From Flectobacillus roseus (lineage in GTDB: Bacteria; Bacteroidota; Bacteroidia; Cytophagales; Spirosomataceae): a stretch of DNA of 64,000 nucleotides. A program made the translations under genes and the position numbers. Numbering within the stretch: the first letter of the stretch is position 1; every line of letters begins with the position of its first letter. The notes beneath the pieces were generated by a model. That model did not search any database. It saw only the letters and a program-made list of their open reading frames with translations, and was not told the DNA's origin. Below are positions 35,412 through 44,137 of this stretch, in pieces. The stretch lies in the NCBI RefSeq assembly GCF_030056665.1, contig NZ_JASHIG010000004.1; one strand, 5' to 3'.

Positions 35412-35431
35412 CTCAAATTTCATGCTCGCTA

Positions 35432-35995
35432 TTACGCTACTTGGTCTAGTTTGAGACGAAGGGTTTCGACACCACGGTGAATATTGTTATTCACCGATTG
35501 GTAGTTTATTCCCATCTTTTCAGCAATTTCCTGATTACCCATTTTGTCGAAGTAACGCATTTTGAGTGTTTCCCAAACACGAGGTGACAAGTCTTGTACA
35601 GCTTTTTCCAAACGCTGGAAAGTAGCTTCACGCTCATCGCTATCGTGCTGATAGTAAAAGGCATCCTTTTCGAACTCATACGTCAACTCTGGCGAATCAT
35701 CAAAAGAAAAACTATTGCGTGATTCTGCCACACGACGTACTAGCTCATGCCTAAGAGAGGTTTTAAGGTAAGGTTCTATATTGTCAGTGTCCGAAAGGAA
35801 TGTCCTACGATTCCAAAGGTTAAGGAATAAATCATGAACTGCATCCATTACCTGCTCGGCATCCATCGAGATTTTGTTGCCGTAGCGAATCAAAACCTTG
35901 TAATACTTCAAGTATACCAACTGAAACGCATGGGCATCACCAGACTTAAACTGTTGCCATAAGGTAAGGTTTTCGTGAGCAGTTAATTTTTTCAT
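35432..35995 (-). CDS. ECF-type RNA polymerase sigma factor
   Basis: This 187-residue protein has sigma region 2 (FQLVYLKYYKVLIRYGNKI, DAVHDLFLNLW, YLKTSLRHELVRRV) and region 4 (LSPRVWETLKMRYFDKMGNQEIAEKMGINYQSVNNNIHRG). It belongs to the Bacteroidota FecI-like group often tied to FecR anti-sigma factors and SusCD systems, but neither neighbour is present here, so it is an orphan in this window. It stands between two terminators. Confidence 0.92.
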   Translation of the reverse strand: MKKLTAHENLTLWQQFKSGDAHAFQLVYLKYYKVLIRYGNKISMDAEQVMDAVHDLFLNLWNRRTFLSDTDNIEPYLKTSLRHELVRRVAESRNSFSFDDSPELTYEFEKDAFYYQHDSDEREATFQRLEKAVQDLSPRVWETLKMRYFDKMGNQEIAEKMGINYQSVNNNIHRGVETLRLKLDQVA

Positions 35996-36247
35996 AGGAC
36001 AATAATTTTACACAAGGGACACAACAAGTTCTAGTTTAGTAATATATCACATGTTAAAACTTTCGATTATACTATTTTGTCGTATATAGTCAAAACCAGT
36101 ATTATAATTCCGACTTTTTACTGAATAGTTTCAAATAGAATAAAACGAAGATATTTTGGTAAGATTTCTTTACAAAATGACTAAAAAAAAATGAATAAAA
36201 CTTTTCGTTAATTAGTAGTTTCTGATACTATATTGGCATAAATACAG

Positions 36248-36255
36248 TAGATTTG
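36248..36255 (+). promoter_or_regulatory. Candidate -7 element (TAGATTTG) for the AraC regulator
   Basis: TAGATTTG lies 27 nt before ATG 36282; a TTG occurs only 12 nt upstream, so the -33 is uncertain. Confidence 0.4.
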
Positions 36256-36281
36256 TAATATATGTCAGTAATTTACTCACA

Positions 36282-37148
36282 ATGAAGCCTCTTTTTCGCA
36301 AAGTTCAGGTAGGTCCAGAGCAATCTTTTAGCATACGTCAGGATGCAGTGCCTTATTTCTATAGTCACTGGCATTATCACCCCGAAATCGAAATTGTACA
36401 TATCCTAAATGGTACAGGAATGCTTTTGGTGGGCGATGGTGTGAGCAATTATCGTGAAGACGATTTGATTATTGTTGGTGCTAATGCACCGCATTTTTTT
36501 AGAAGCGACCCTCAATATTTTGAGCAAAGTATGGATTTACTTTCCAAATCGAATGTAATTCACTTTGACCCAAATTTTTGGGGTGAAACCTTCATGAAGT
36601 TACCTGAGGCAGCAAGTTTGAGTGATTTATTTTCGAGAATCCGAAAAGGTATGATGATTCGAGGAGAAGCTCGTGACCAAGCTGGAGCACTGATTGACCA
36701 AATGCGACAGTCGTCGGGTATCGATCGTGTGATTTTACTGCTAAAAGTCCTTAAAATTTTTGCAGCAACGACGGAGTACACTTATGTATCGCAAACTGAA
36801 GGTACTGCCAGTTTGGACGAACAAAATACCAAACGTATTGACCAGATTTTTTCCTTTTCTCTCAATAATTTTACGAGAGATATTACTTTGCAGGAAGTAG
36901 CTGACGTGGCCAATATTAGTGTCAATTCTTTTTGTAGATATTTCAAAACGCATACTCGCAAAACTTATTTCCAGTTTTTGCTAGAACTGCGCATTGGGCA
37001 TGCTTGTAAGCTATTGGCAGAAGAAAAACTAAGTATATCTCAAATCGCCTACGAAAGTGGCTTCAATAATCTATCGCACTTCAATCGCACTTTCAAAAGC
37101 ATCATGAAAATGCGCCCGAATGAATATCAGCAGTTGTATAAGGTATAG
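36282..37148 (+). CDS. AraC-family transcriptional regulator with cupin sensor domain
   Basis: Residues 1-150 form a cupin sugar-sensor domain (YFYSHWHYHPEIEIVHILNG, MLLVGDGVSNYREDDLIIV). The C-terminal 100 residues hold the two helix-turn-helix units of AraC proteins (ITLQEVADVANISVNSFCRYFK and LSISQIAYESGFNNLSHFNRTF) ending in KMRPNEYQ. It is probably an activator of a carbohydrate gene; no target locus sits next to it. The product has 288 residues, a usual length. Confidence 0.94.
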   Translation: MKPLFRKVQVGPEQSFSIRQDAVPYFYSHWHYHPEIEIVHILNGTGMLLVGDGVSNYREDDLIIVGANAPHFFRSDPQYFEQSMDLLSKSNVIHFDPNFWGETFMKLPEAASLSDLFSRIRKGMMIRGEARDQAGALIDQMRQSSGIDRVILLLKVLKIFAATTEYTYVSQTEGTASLDEQNTKRIDQIFSFSLNNFTRDITLQEVADVANISVNSFCRYFKTHTRKTYFQFLLELRIGHACKLLAEEKLSISQIAYESGFNNLSHFNRTFKSIMKMRPNEYQQLYKV

Positions 37149-37323
37149 GAGGAATGACGAATTGAGAATGAGTGAATTGTGAATTTATTATTATTTCTCA
37201 GTTTACTTTATACACTTTGATAGTTAAAATATAAACTTGTATATCTGTCAAAAATTTAACCTTAGCCTCGTATTCAAATTTCTAACATTCACAATTCACT
37301 CATTCAAAATTCACCATTAAAAG

Positions 37324-38862
37324 TTATCCCGCCCAATTTTCTCTATCTAGGCTTCGGTATTGGATAGCTTCGGCGATGTGTTCGGTTTGGATGTTTTCGG
37401 TACCTGCCAAATCGGCAATCGTGCGTGCTACACGCAAAATACGGTCGTAGGCGCGCGCAGAAAGTTGGAGCTTTTCCATAGCTCGCTTGAGCAACAAAAC
37501 ACCTACGGGTTCAAGTACGCATACTTCTTTAACCATTTGCGAAGGCATCATTGCGTTGGAATGTATAGCAGGATAATCTTTAAAACGCTCGGTCTGTATC
37601 AATCTCGCCTTGATTACTCGTTCTCTTATATCTTCGCTGGTTTCGGTTTTACGAGTAGAAGATAGCTGATCGAAATTGACAGGCGTTACTTCCACGTGTA
37701 AATCGATACGGTCGAGCAGTGGTCCTGAGATTTTATTCAAATATTTCTGAACCGTTCCTGGAGGGCAACTGCATTCTTTTTCGGGATGATTGTAATAACC
37801 GCAAGGACAAGGGTTCATGCTAGCAATGAGCATAAAATTGGATGGAAACTCCACCGCCCATCTTGCTCTCGAAATGCTTACTTTTCTTTCTTCCAAAGGT
37901 TGACGCATCACCTCTAATGCAGACTTTTTGAATTCGGGTAATTCGTCCAAAAACAATACCCCATTATGCGCTAGTGATATTTCGCCAGGTTGTGGGTTTG
38001 AACCTCCACCTACCAAGGCGGCATCCGAAATGGTATGATGAGGCGAACGATATGGTCTGGTAGAAATTAGGGTAGCTTTCGTACCTAGCTTGCCCGCCAC
38101 CGAATGAATCTTGGTCGTTTCGAGGGCTTCTTGTAAAGTAAGTGGAGGCAAAATCGTTGGCAAACGTTTAGCAAGCATGGTTTTCCCAGCCCCAGGAGGG
38201 CCAATCATAATAGCATTATGACCGCCTGCTGCCGCTATTTCGAGCGCACGTTTGATATTTTCCTGCCCTTGTACGTGCGAGAAATCGACATCGTAATCAT
38301 TTTGAGAATGAAAAAATATATCTCTCGTATCTGTTACCGTCGGTTTTATTTCAAGACTTCCTTTCAAAAAACCGATGGCTTCACCGATATTTTTGACCCC
38401 TATAATATCTAAGTTATTGACAATAGAAGCTTCTGAGGCATTTTCAACAGGCAAAATAAAGCCTTTATAGCCACGTTTACGAGCTTCGATAGCAATAGGC
38501 AAAACACCCTTAATAGGTCGTAAAGCACCATCTAATGCCAACTCACCCATAATGACGTAGTCTTCCAAAACAGGTAAATGTGCTTGTTCGGAGGCGTGTA
38601 TCACCCCCAAAGCAATAGGCAAATCGTATGCTGAGCCTTCTTTTCGAATATCAGCAGGAGCCAAATTTACGACCACCTTGGTACGCGGGAAAAAATAGCC
38701 AGTTTGTTTAATTGCCGATTCTACACGGTGAGCAGATTCCTTTACGGCACCATCGGGTAAGCCTACAATAAAAAAACCTTGTCCTTGACCTTCACTTACC
38801 TCAACGGTAATAATAGTAGCATCTACGCCATGAACGGCGCTTCCATAAGTTTTAGCAAGCAT
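37324..38862 (-). CDS. comM: ComM/YifB-type Mg-chelatase-like AAA+ ATPase
   Basis: The 512-residue protein starts with the degenerate Lon-protease-like domain (KTYGSAVHGVDATIITVEV, FFIVGLPDGAVKES), followed by AAA+ with Walker A GPPGAGKTMLAKRLP, Walker B FLDELPEF, and the CPCGYYNHPEKECSC cysteine cluster typical of the family. ComM is a branch-migration helicase that promotes recombination of imported DNA in natural transformation. The length matches. Confidence 0.95.
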   Translation of the reverse strand: MLAKTYGSAVHGVDATIITVEVSEGQGQGFFIVGLPDGAVKESAHRVESAIKQTGYFFPRTKVVVNLAPADIRKEGSAYDLPIALGVIHASEQAHLPVLEDYVIMGELALDGALRPIKGVLPIAIEARKRGYKGFILPVENASEASIVNNLDIIGVKNIGEAIGFLKGSLEIKPTVTDTRDIFFHSQNDYDVDFSHVQGQENIKRALEIAAAGGHNAIMIGPPGAGKTMLAKRLPTILPPLTLQEALETTKIHSVAGKLGTKATLISTRPYRSPHHTISDAALVGGGSNPQPGEISLAHNGVLFLDELPEFKKSALEVMRQPLEERKVSISRARWAVEFPSNFMLIASMNPCPCGYYNHPEKECSCPPGTVQKYLNKISGPLLDRIDLHVEVTPVNFDQLSSTRKTETSEDIRERVIKARLIQTERFKDYPAIHSNAMMPSQMVKEVCVLEPVGVLLLKRAMEKLQLSARAYDRILRVARTIADLAGTENIQTEHIAEAIQYRSLDRENWAG

Positions 38863-39249
38863 GATTAAAATGTTTGGTAAAGTGATAGATGTATATGAGT
38901 GTTGAGTTCAGAGTGATGAGTTTTGAGTTGTCCTTTGTCCTTGCCTAAAATAGGTTGCCCTCAAAAAGCAACTTTTTGGCTATCGACTTTCAGCAATGGG
39001 CTTTCGGCAAAACATATCTATAGTTACTAAAAAACATGTTAAAACTATTTGCCTAGTGCCTAAAGCACACAACTTAAATCTAATTTTGCGTGATTGCTTA
39101 TATCATTAATTCATCAACCTTAATTCTACACAATTACTTGTTCATTTGGTTATTGAATGGGTTGTGAGTGATTGTTTCCAAAATACCACGAATAAGGATG
39201 AAACTATTTAAAGATAAAAATTAAGGAAAATCATTCATTCAATCACAAA
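38863..39249. other. Repeat-filled gap between comM and LD-carboxypeptidase
   Basis: Mostly copy 2 of the dispersed element (38940-39100) and an extra element end at 39118-39140. No gene. Confidence 0.7.
38940..39100 (+). repeat. Dispersed element, copy 2
   Basis: Core GGCTATCGACTTTCAGCAAT, GGGCTTTCGGCAAAACATAT, AAAAAACATGTTAAAACTAT and end CTTAAATCTAATTTTGCGTG. The left boundary is approximate. Confidence 0.75.
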
Positions 39250-40161
39250 TCACTCAATAATTTCTTCCACCAGTGTACAATGATTTTCGAGTACGGTTAA
39301 TTCCATTGCTCGACCTACAGGCATGGCCCAGTTTTCGGGTTCGTGCCCAACTGGAAAACCATAGGAGCGAGGATATTCATATTCAGCAACGGCTTCCTCA
39401 ACGATTTCATAAGCTGTTTTTCCATAGATAGAAGGGTCGTCAGATAGATTAGAAAAATGTCCTACGATCAAACCTGCTAGTTCGGCCAACTGCCCAGTAC
39501 GCTTAAGCTGAATCATCATGCGGTCGAGTGCGTAATGATATTCCCCAACATCTTCTAGAAATAGAATCTTACCGCTTAAGTTCACCTCCGACCTAGAACC
39601 TATCAAATGCACCATCAACGCCAAATTACCCCCAACTAACTGCCCTTGTGCTTTTCCTTTATGATTCATAGGATGGCTTGGTACCTGATAAGATACAGGT
39701 TTTCCAAATAACACGTCTTTGAGTGATACCAAACTTTGTGCTCCACCTTCTTGCAAAAACAATTTAGGCATTACACCATGGATACTTTCGACACCCAAAC
39801 AAAAAGCATGACAAAGCACTGCCGTAATATCAGAGAACCCAATCAACCATTTTGGGTTTTCTAAAAAAGCATCAAAATTGATTTGGTCTAAAATTCTAGC
39901 ACTTCCATAACCTCCTCTTGCCGAAAAAATCGCTTTGATGGATGGATTATCTAACATTTGTTGAAAATCTCTCGCACGAACTTCATCGGTTGCTGCATAT
40001 TGATTATAGCTTGTTTTCAATGACTCCCCCAAAACAACCTTGAGTTCCCATTCTGTTTCCATATAAGCAATTGCTGCTTCTAAATCTTCAAAAGCGACTT
40101 TCCACGCCAATGCCAATACTCCTACGGTATCGCCTTTTTTCAAAAATGGAGGTTTTTGCAT
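39250..40161 (-). CDS. LD-carboxypeptidase (peptidase S66)
   Basis: This 303-residue cytosolic enzyme cleaves the L-Lys/DAP-D-Ala bond of murein tetrapeptides during peptidoglycan recycling (LdcA family). The nucleophile Ser is in FSARGGYGSARILD, and the Glu and His of the triad are in LFLEDVGEYHYALDR and GLIVGHFSN. The N-terminal PPFLKKGDTVGVLALA is the usual start. The length is right. Confidence 0.94.
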   Translation of the reverse strand: MQKPPFLKKGDTVGVLALAWKVAFEDLEAAIAYMETEWELKVVLGESLKTSYNQYAATDEVRARDFQQMLDNPSIKAIFSARGGYGSARILDQINFDAFLENPKWLIGFSDITAVLCHAFCLGVESIHGVMPKLFLQEGGAQSLVSLKDVLFGKPVSYQVPSHPMNHKGKAQGQLVGGNLALMVHLIGSRSEVNLSGKILFLEDVGEYHYALDRMMIQLKRTGQLAELAGLIVGHFSNLSDDPSIYGKTAYEIVEEAVAEYEYPRSYGFPVGHEPENWAMPVGRAMELTVLENHCTLVEEIIE

Positions 40162-40477
40162 CTAATTATTCAATCTAAATTTTACCGTTTACACAAGATG
40201 TAAATTTACATAATTCTAGAGAGATAAGTGAAAAGAAGTTATTAGTTAATAGTATAACAGTTACAAGAATAACCTCATAATTAGAAAGATACTATCAATA
40301 TGAACCACCGATATACAAACAATGTAATTTTTCCTGTTATTTAAGTTGTTTGGTTTAGGTACTAGGCAAAGAGTTTTAACATGTCTTTTAGTAGCTACAG
40401 ATATGTTTTTGCCGAAAGCCCATTGCTGAAAGCCGACAGAAAAATAGTTGAATTTTATTTTGCCTACTTACCAATAT
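40162..40477. other. Gap holding dispersed element copy 3
   Basis: Copy 3 of the element fills 40349-40470. The left half is AT-rich with no feature and should hold the LD-carboxypeptidase promoter. Confidence 0.6.
40349..40470 (-). repeat. Dispersed element, copy 3 (inverted)
   Basis: Reverse orientation: AGGCAAAGAGTTTTAACATG, TTGCCGAAAGCCCATTGCTG then AAAGCCGACA, ending ATTTTATTTTGCCTACTTA. Confidence 0.8.
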
Positions 40478-41470
40478 CTACTCCTCAGGAAACAATTCGC
40501 TAGCCAATGGCACCGGATTTGTCTCTGATAATTTACTCAAGTCCAATACTACATGACCACTACTATCTATTTCGCCAAACATTGAAACAAACTTTTGTCC
40601 AAATATTACCTCCTCAGCATGATATGAGCTACGAGAATGAACGGTCTGATTAAAGGTATCTTCTGTCCCTTTTATCAAAATCAAAAATTCCGCATGTTTT
40701 TCAAGAAGCTCTTCTTGACTCATACCAAACAATGGGCTTTCATCGGTAATAGGATGAACGATTGTCCAACTGCCCGGAAAGAAATTCACTTGGCTTCTTT
40801 CTAAATGCAAGCGATTATAGGAGCGTGTTTTTCGACCATGCTCATCTTTTTGTAACATGGATAAATTAACTTCTACCGACAGGTCGATTATTTGGTTATC
40901 TCGTGCATTTACAATTCGAAACATCAAACCTGTCATATCCAAATAAGGGGCAACAACAGCCTTGTCAGAGTATAAAATATGAGCAATAGGCCGAGAAAAG
41001 CGCCCATAAAGCAAGCCCGTAGCAATAGCAAACCCCATTAATCCTAACAAAGATTCGAGCGATGCCACCGTACTCATAAGCAATCCTGTAGGTGCTATAC
41101 GCCCATAACCAACCGTGGTAAGAGTTTGGGCTGAAAAGAAAAAAGCATCCATAAATCGCATAGTAGGCGTGCTCATATCAGCTCCTTGAAGGTGCTCCAT
41201 TCCGATGACATTATACAGTCCTGCGAATAGCAGATTGACCACCATAAAATACACAACCACGATCATAAAAAATTGAGGCCATGTACAAGTAATCAGCTCA
41301 TGATAGATATTGATACGGTCGAGAATAGAAGAGCCCACTCTTTTGACATTAAAACTTCCGTCACGATTGACCAATCGTTGGGCTTCGCCTACTTGTTTGC
41401 CAAAACCTAGCTCTTGTCTACTTTCTTCCTGTTTGAGGTATTTATCGTTTTTATAGCGTAATAAAGCCAT
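40478..41470 (-). CDS. Inward-rectifier-type potassium channel (KirBac-like)
   Basis: The 330-residue protein has a slide-helix region (NRDGSFNVKRVG), two transmembrane helices (about 62-90 and 132-158), and a pore helix with the selectivity filter TTVGYG at 118-123. About 165 residues of cytoplasmic immunoglobulin-like domain follow, with the Kir blocks LMFRIVNARDNQI and PLFGMSQEEL. This is the exact plan of eukaryotic Kir and bacterial KirBac channels. It conducts K+ through the inner membrane, gated by the cytoplasmic domain. Confidence 0.96.
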   Translation of the reverse strand: MALLRYKNDKYLKQEESRQELGFGKQVGEAQRLVNRDGSFNVKRVGSSILDRINIYHELITCTWPQFFMIVVVYFMVVNLLFAGLYNVIGMEHLQGADMSTPTMRFMDAFFFSAQTLTTVGYGRIAPTGLLMSTVASLESLLGLMGFAIATGLLYGRFSRPIAHILYSDKAVVAPYLDMTGLMFRIVNARDNQIIDLSVEVNLSMLQKDEHGRKTRSYNRLHLERSQVNFFPGSWTIVHPITDESPLFGMSQEELLEKHAEFLILIKGTEDTFNQTVHSRSSYHAEEVIFGQKFVSMFGEIDSSGHVVLDLSKLSETNPVPLASELFPEE

Positions 41471-41673
41471 ATATGTGTATGTTGGAAAGGGATTTTTATA
41501 GCTAACATATTTTGAAGTCCAAATCGTTTCGTAATTTTAGAGAAGACCCTTGTAACCTTCAAAACCCTATAATACTTTTTTTTTCTTCAACGAATTTCAA
41601 TAACTTCCGAATAGGTTCCTACCTCAGAGCATCATAAATATTTACCAATAAACAATTTAACAAATATTATCCA

Positions 41674-42630
41674 ATGAACTCACGTCGTGACTTTCTCAAA
41701 ACGTTTGCTGCTGCTAGCGGTGTAATGGCTTTTGCACCAGAAATGTTAGCTGCTTCTGAAGCTAGCAAAAAGCTTTTCTTCGAAATTTCTTTGGCCGAAT
41801 GGTCTTTGCACAAGGCGATTTTTGGTGGACAAATGACCAACCTCGATTTTCCTGTAAAAGCTCGTAAAGATTTTGGTATCGGTATTGTAGAATACGTAAA
41901 TACTTGCTTTAAGTCATCTACCAAAGATTTTAAAGAAAATGGAAAGGATAGCGCTTATTTGAAAGAATTGCTGATGCGTTGCAACGATAACGGTGTCAAA
42001 AACCACCTAATCATGTGCGATGCCGAAGGCGACATGGGAGATTCTGACGAAAAGAAAAGATTACAAACGGTAGATAACCACAAAAAATGGGTAGAAGCTG
42101 CCAAATTTTTAGGCTGTAAAACCATTCGTGTTAATGCTGGTGGTAAAGGCTCTGCCGAAGAAGTAGCAAAAAATGCAGCCGATGGCTTGGCTAAACTTAG
42201 TGAGTTTGCGGCTACGATGAATATTAATGTTATTGTAGAAAACCACGGTGGATATTCGTCAAATGGCGAATGGCTTACTGGCGTTATGAAGGCCGTAAAC
42301 ATGAAAAACTGCGGTACATTGCCAGACTTTGGTAATTTCTGTATCAAGCGTGATGCTACCAACTGGAGAACTTGTGTAGAGGAGTATGACCGTTATAAAG
42401 GCGTAAAAGAACTGATGCCATTTGCCAAAGGGGTAAGTGCAAAAACAAATGTTTTTGATGCAGATGGCAATGAACGCGTTATGGATTACGTCCGTTTGAT
42501 GAAAATCGTCAAAGATGCTGGTTTTAAAGGCATCGTAGGAATCGAATTTGAAGGCGAAGAGCTGAGCGAAGACGAAGGAATCAAGGCTACATTAAAATTA
42601 CTCCAAAAAGTGGGAGGAATCTTGAGTTAA
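41674..42630 (+). CDS. Tat-exported sugar-isomerase-like TIM-barrel protein
   Basis: The N-terminus MNSRRDFLKTFAAASGVMAFA is a twin-arginine signal (SRRDFLK). The mature part is a xylose-isomerase/AP-endonuclease-2 TIM barrel with FFEISLAEWSLHKAI, IRVNAGGKGSAEEVAKNAADGL, NVIVENHGGYSSNG and IVGIEFEGEELSEDEGI, giving Glu/His/Asp metal ligands. Related exported proteins are annotated as sugar phosphate isomerases/epimerases; the real substrate is unknown. The Tat signal implies folding with cofactor before export. The thioredoxin-like gene follows 72 bp later. Confidence 0.92.
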   Translation: MNSRRDFLKTFAAASGVMAFAPEMLAASEASKKLFFEISLAEWSLHKAIFGGQMTNLDFPVKARKDFGIGIVEYVNTCFKSSTKDFKENGKDSAYLKELLMRCNDNGVKNHLIMCDAEGDMGDSDEKKRLQTVDNHKKWVEAAKFLGCKTIRVNAGGKGSAEEVAKNAADGLAKLSEFAATMNINVIVENHGGYSSNGEWLTGVMKAVNMKNCGTLPDFGNFCIKRDATNWRTCVEEYDRYKGVKELMPFAKGVSAKTNVFDADGNERVMDYVRLMKIVKDAGFKGIVGIEFEGEELSEDEGIKATLKLLQKVGGILS

Positions 42631-42702
42631 GCCTGTAACTTTGTAGTTAGCAAACTGGATACCAGCAGTTTTATCAAATATAAACTACATTTTACATAGG
42701 AT

Positions 42703-43239
42703 ATGAAAAAGTTCTTGTTAGCAATACTTTGCTTACTCTTTGTCCAATATACGAATGCTCAAGATACGGCTACAAAGCCCAAAATCAAGTGGATGACCCT
42801 TGAGCAAGCTTTTCAGGCTATTCAGAAAGAGCCTCGCAAAATCGTTATCGATGTGTACACAGGTTGGTGTGGTTGGTGTAAAGTAATGGATCAAAAAACC
42901 TTTACCGACCCCAAAGTTATTGAGTATATCAATCAAAAATATTACGCTGTAAAACTCGACGCCGAGCAGAAAGACGATATTACGATTGGAACACAAAAGT
43001 ACATTTGGCAAAACGGTTACAACCAAGCAGGTGTTCAATTACTACAAGGTAAAATGTCATTTCCTACAATGGTGTATCTGGACGAAAAATTCAATATGAT
43101 TCAGCCAGTGCCAGGCTATCAGGATGCTAAACAGTTTCACCAAATTATTACTTACTTTGGTGACGATCACTACAAAAAAGGTGAATGGGACAAATATCAA
43201 AAAGATGTTTACCCTAAGCAATACGGTAGTACAAAGTAA
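42703..43239 (+). CDS. Exported thioredoxin-fold protein (CGWC)
   Basis: The 178-residue protein has a signal peptide (KFLLAILCLLFVQYTNAQ). A thioredoxin fold carries VIDVYTGWCGWCKVMD, so the redox motif CGWC is at about residues 59-62, and the cis-Pro region is KMSFPTMVYLDE. The single domain and DUF255-like start (WMTLEQAFQAIQKEP) suggest a periplasmic disulfide reductase or DsbD/TlpA-type helper. It is probably cotranscribed with the upstream Tat protein and followed by a terminator at 43260. Confidence 0.92.
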   Translation: MKKFLLAILCLLFVQYTNAQDTATKPKIKWMTLEQAFQAIQKEPRKIVIDVYTGWCGWCKVMDQKTFTDPKVIEYINQKYYAVKLDAEQKDDITIGTQKYIWQNGYNQAGVQLLQGKMSFPTMVYLDEKFNMIQPVPGYQDAKQFHQIITYFGDDHYKKGEWDKYQKDVYPKQYGSTK

Positions 43240-43259
43240 ATCAGCATAATCATTTGATT

Positions 43260-43302
43260 GGGCAAAAGACTTCAGTAGATTGTTGAAGTTTTTTGCCTTT
43301 TT
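43260..43302 (+). terminator. Terminator of the thioredoxin-fold gene
   Basis: GGGCAAAAGACTTCA pairs with TGAAGTTTTTTGCC and is followed by TTTTT. Confidence 0.75.
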
Positions 43303-43317
43303 AAATAAAAATCTAAC

Positions 43318-43503
43318 TTTAAGTTAGTGCGCAAAATAAAATTTAAGGTGTGCTTTGGGCTTTCAGGTATCGGCTTTCGGCGGTGGGCTTTGGAAAAAAG
43401 CATGGCTGTGGTTATTAAAAAACATTTTAACACTCTTTGCCTTATGCTTGTTGCCTTGTCCCTAAACACATCACTTAAATCTAATTTTGCACTACTACTT
43501 AAG
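43318..43503 (+). repeat. Dispersed element, copy 4 (best-defined ends)
   Basis: Left end TTAAGTTAGTGCGCAAAATA continuing AAATTTAAGGTGTG; right end CACATCACTTAAATCTAATT continuing TTGCACTACTACTTAA. The two are imperfect inverted repeats of about 32 bp. The interior has TATCGGCTTTCGGCGGTGGG and AAAAAACATTTTAACACTCT. Confidence 0.85.
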
Positions 43504-43526
43504 TAATCGTGCAGAATAAGATTTAA
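43500..43526 (-). repeat. Extra inverted end of the dispersed element
   Basis: TAAGTAATCGTGCAGAATAA continuing GATTTAA is the complement of the right end of copy 1 and abuts copy 4, forming a long hairpin centred on ACTTAAGT. Confidence 0.7.
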
Positions 43527-44137
43527 TCAATTGGAGATGTAAGATATTGATAATTAAAATTTTACATTCACAACTCACAATTCAGCACTAATACTTAAGT
43601 ATTACTACAAAATAGAATTACATTGAAATGCTCTAGGCTATAAGCCGTAGGTCTTAGACAGAAAATGTATTCATGATTTTGTTAGAAATACTTTTAGCTT
43701 ATGGCATATAGCTTAATGCCTATTGCGGGTAAAATTTATTTAATTTTGCCGACTAACATTAAAATTACCTTTACCTGACATTATTGCGTAAATAAGAACC
43801 AAACCATACATATACTAAATTTTGATTGCTAGGCATTTACTACACAATGTTTTTTTGTAAATTTCGATAAATACATATTCCAATAAACGGAATAAGAGTA
43901 GCTTCACATAGCCTTAAATTGCTTTTCTTTGGGAATCAATTATTTGTACGATAAATTAGGAGAGTATAGTCATTTGTATAAAATTGTAGTCAACATTCTG
44001 AAAACTACCATCGCCCTTTCGTAGCCAATTTTGAATTCTTACTTTAGATGGCATACTATTCTTATGTGAACTATTACCATTTCGTTTTAATTGATTCTAT
44101 TGGGTGTCCACTCTTAGCAAATTTTGTTTAACATAAC

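Larger units (their letters stand above)
43240..44137. other. 898-bp gap composed largely of repeats
   Basis: Terminator (43260-43302), dispersed element copy 4 (43318-43503), an adjacent inverted element end (43500-43526), and a second block with similar ends but a different interior (about 43601-43760). The remaining 43760-44137 is AT-rich and presumably holds the M28 peptidase promoter. No gene. Confidence 0.7.

Noticed and set aside
35432..35995. FecI-FecR-SusCD regulatory unit at the second sigma factor
   Set aside because: No FecR-like or TonB-dependent receptor gene lies nearby.
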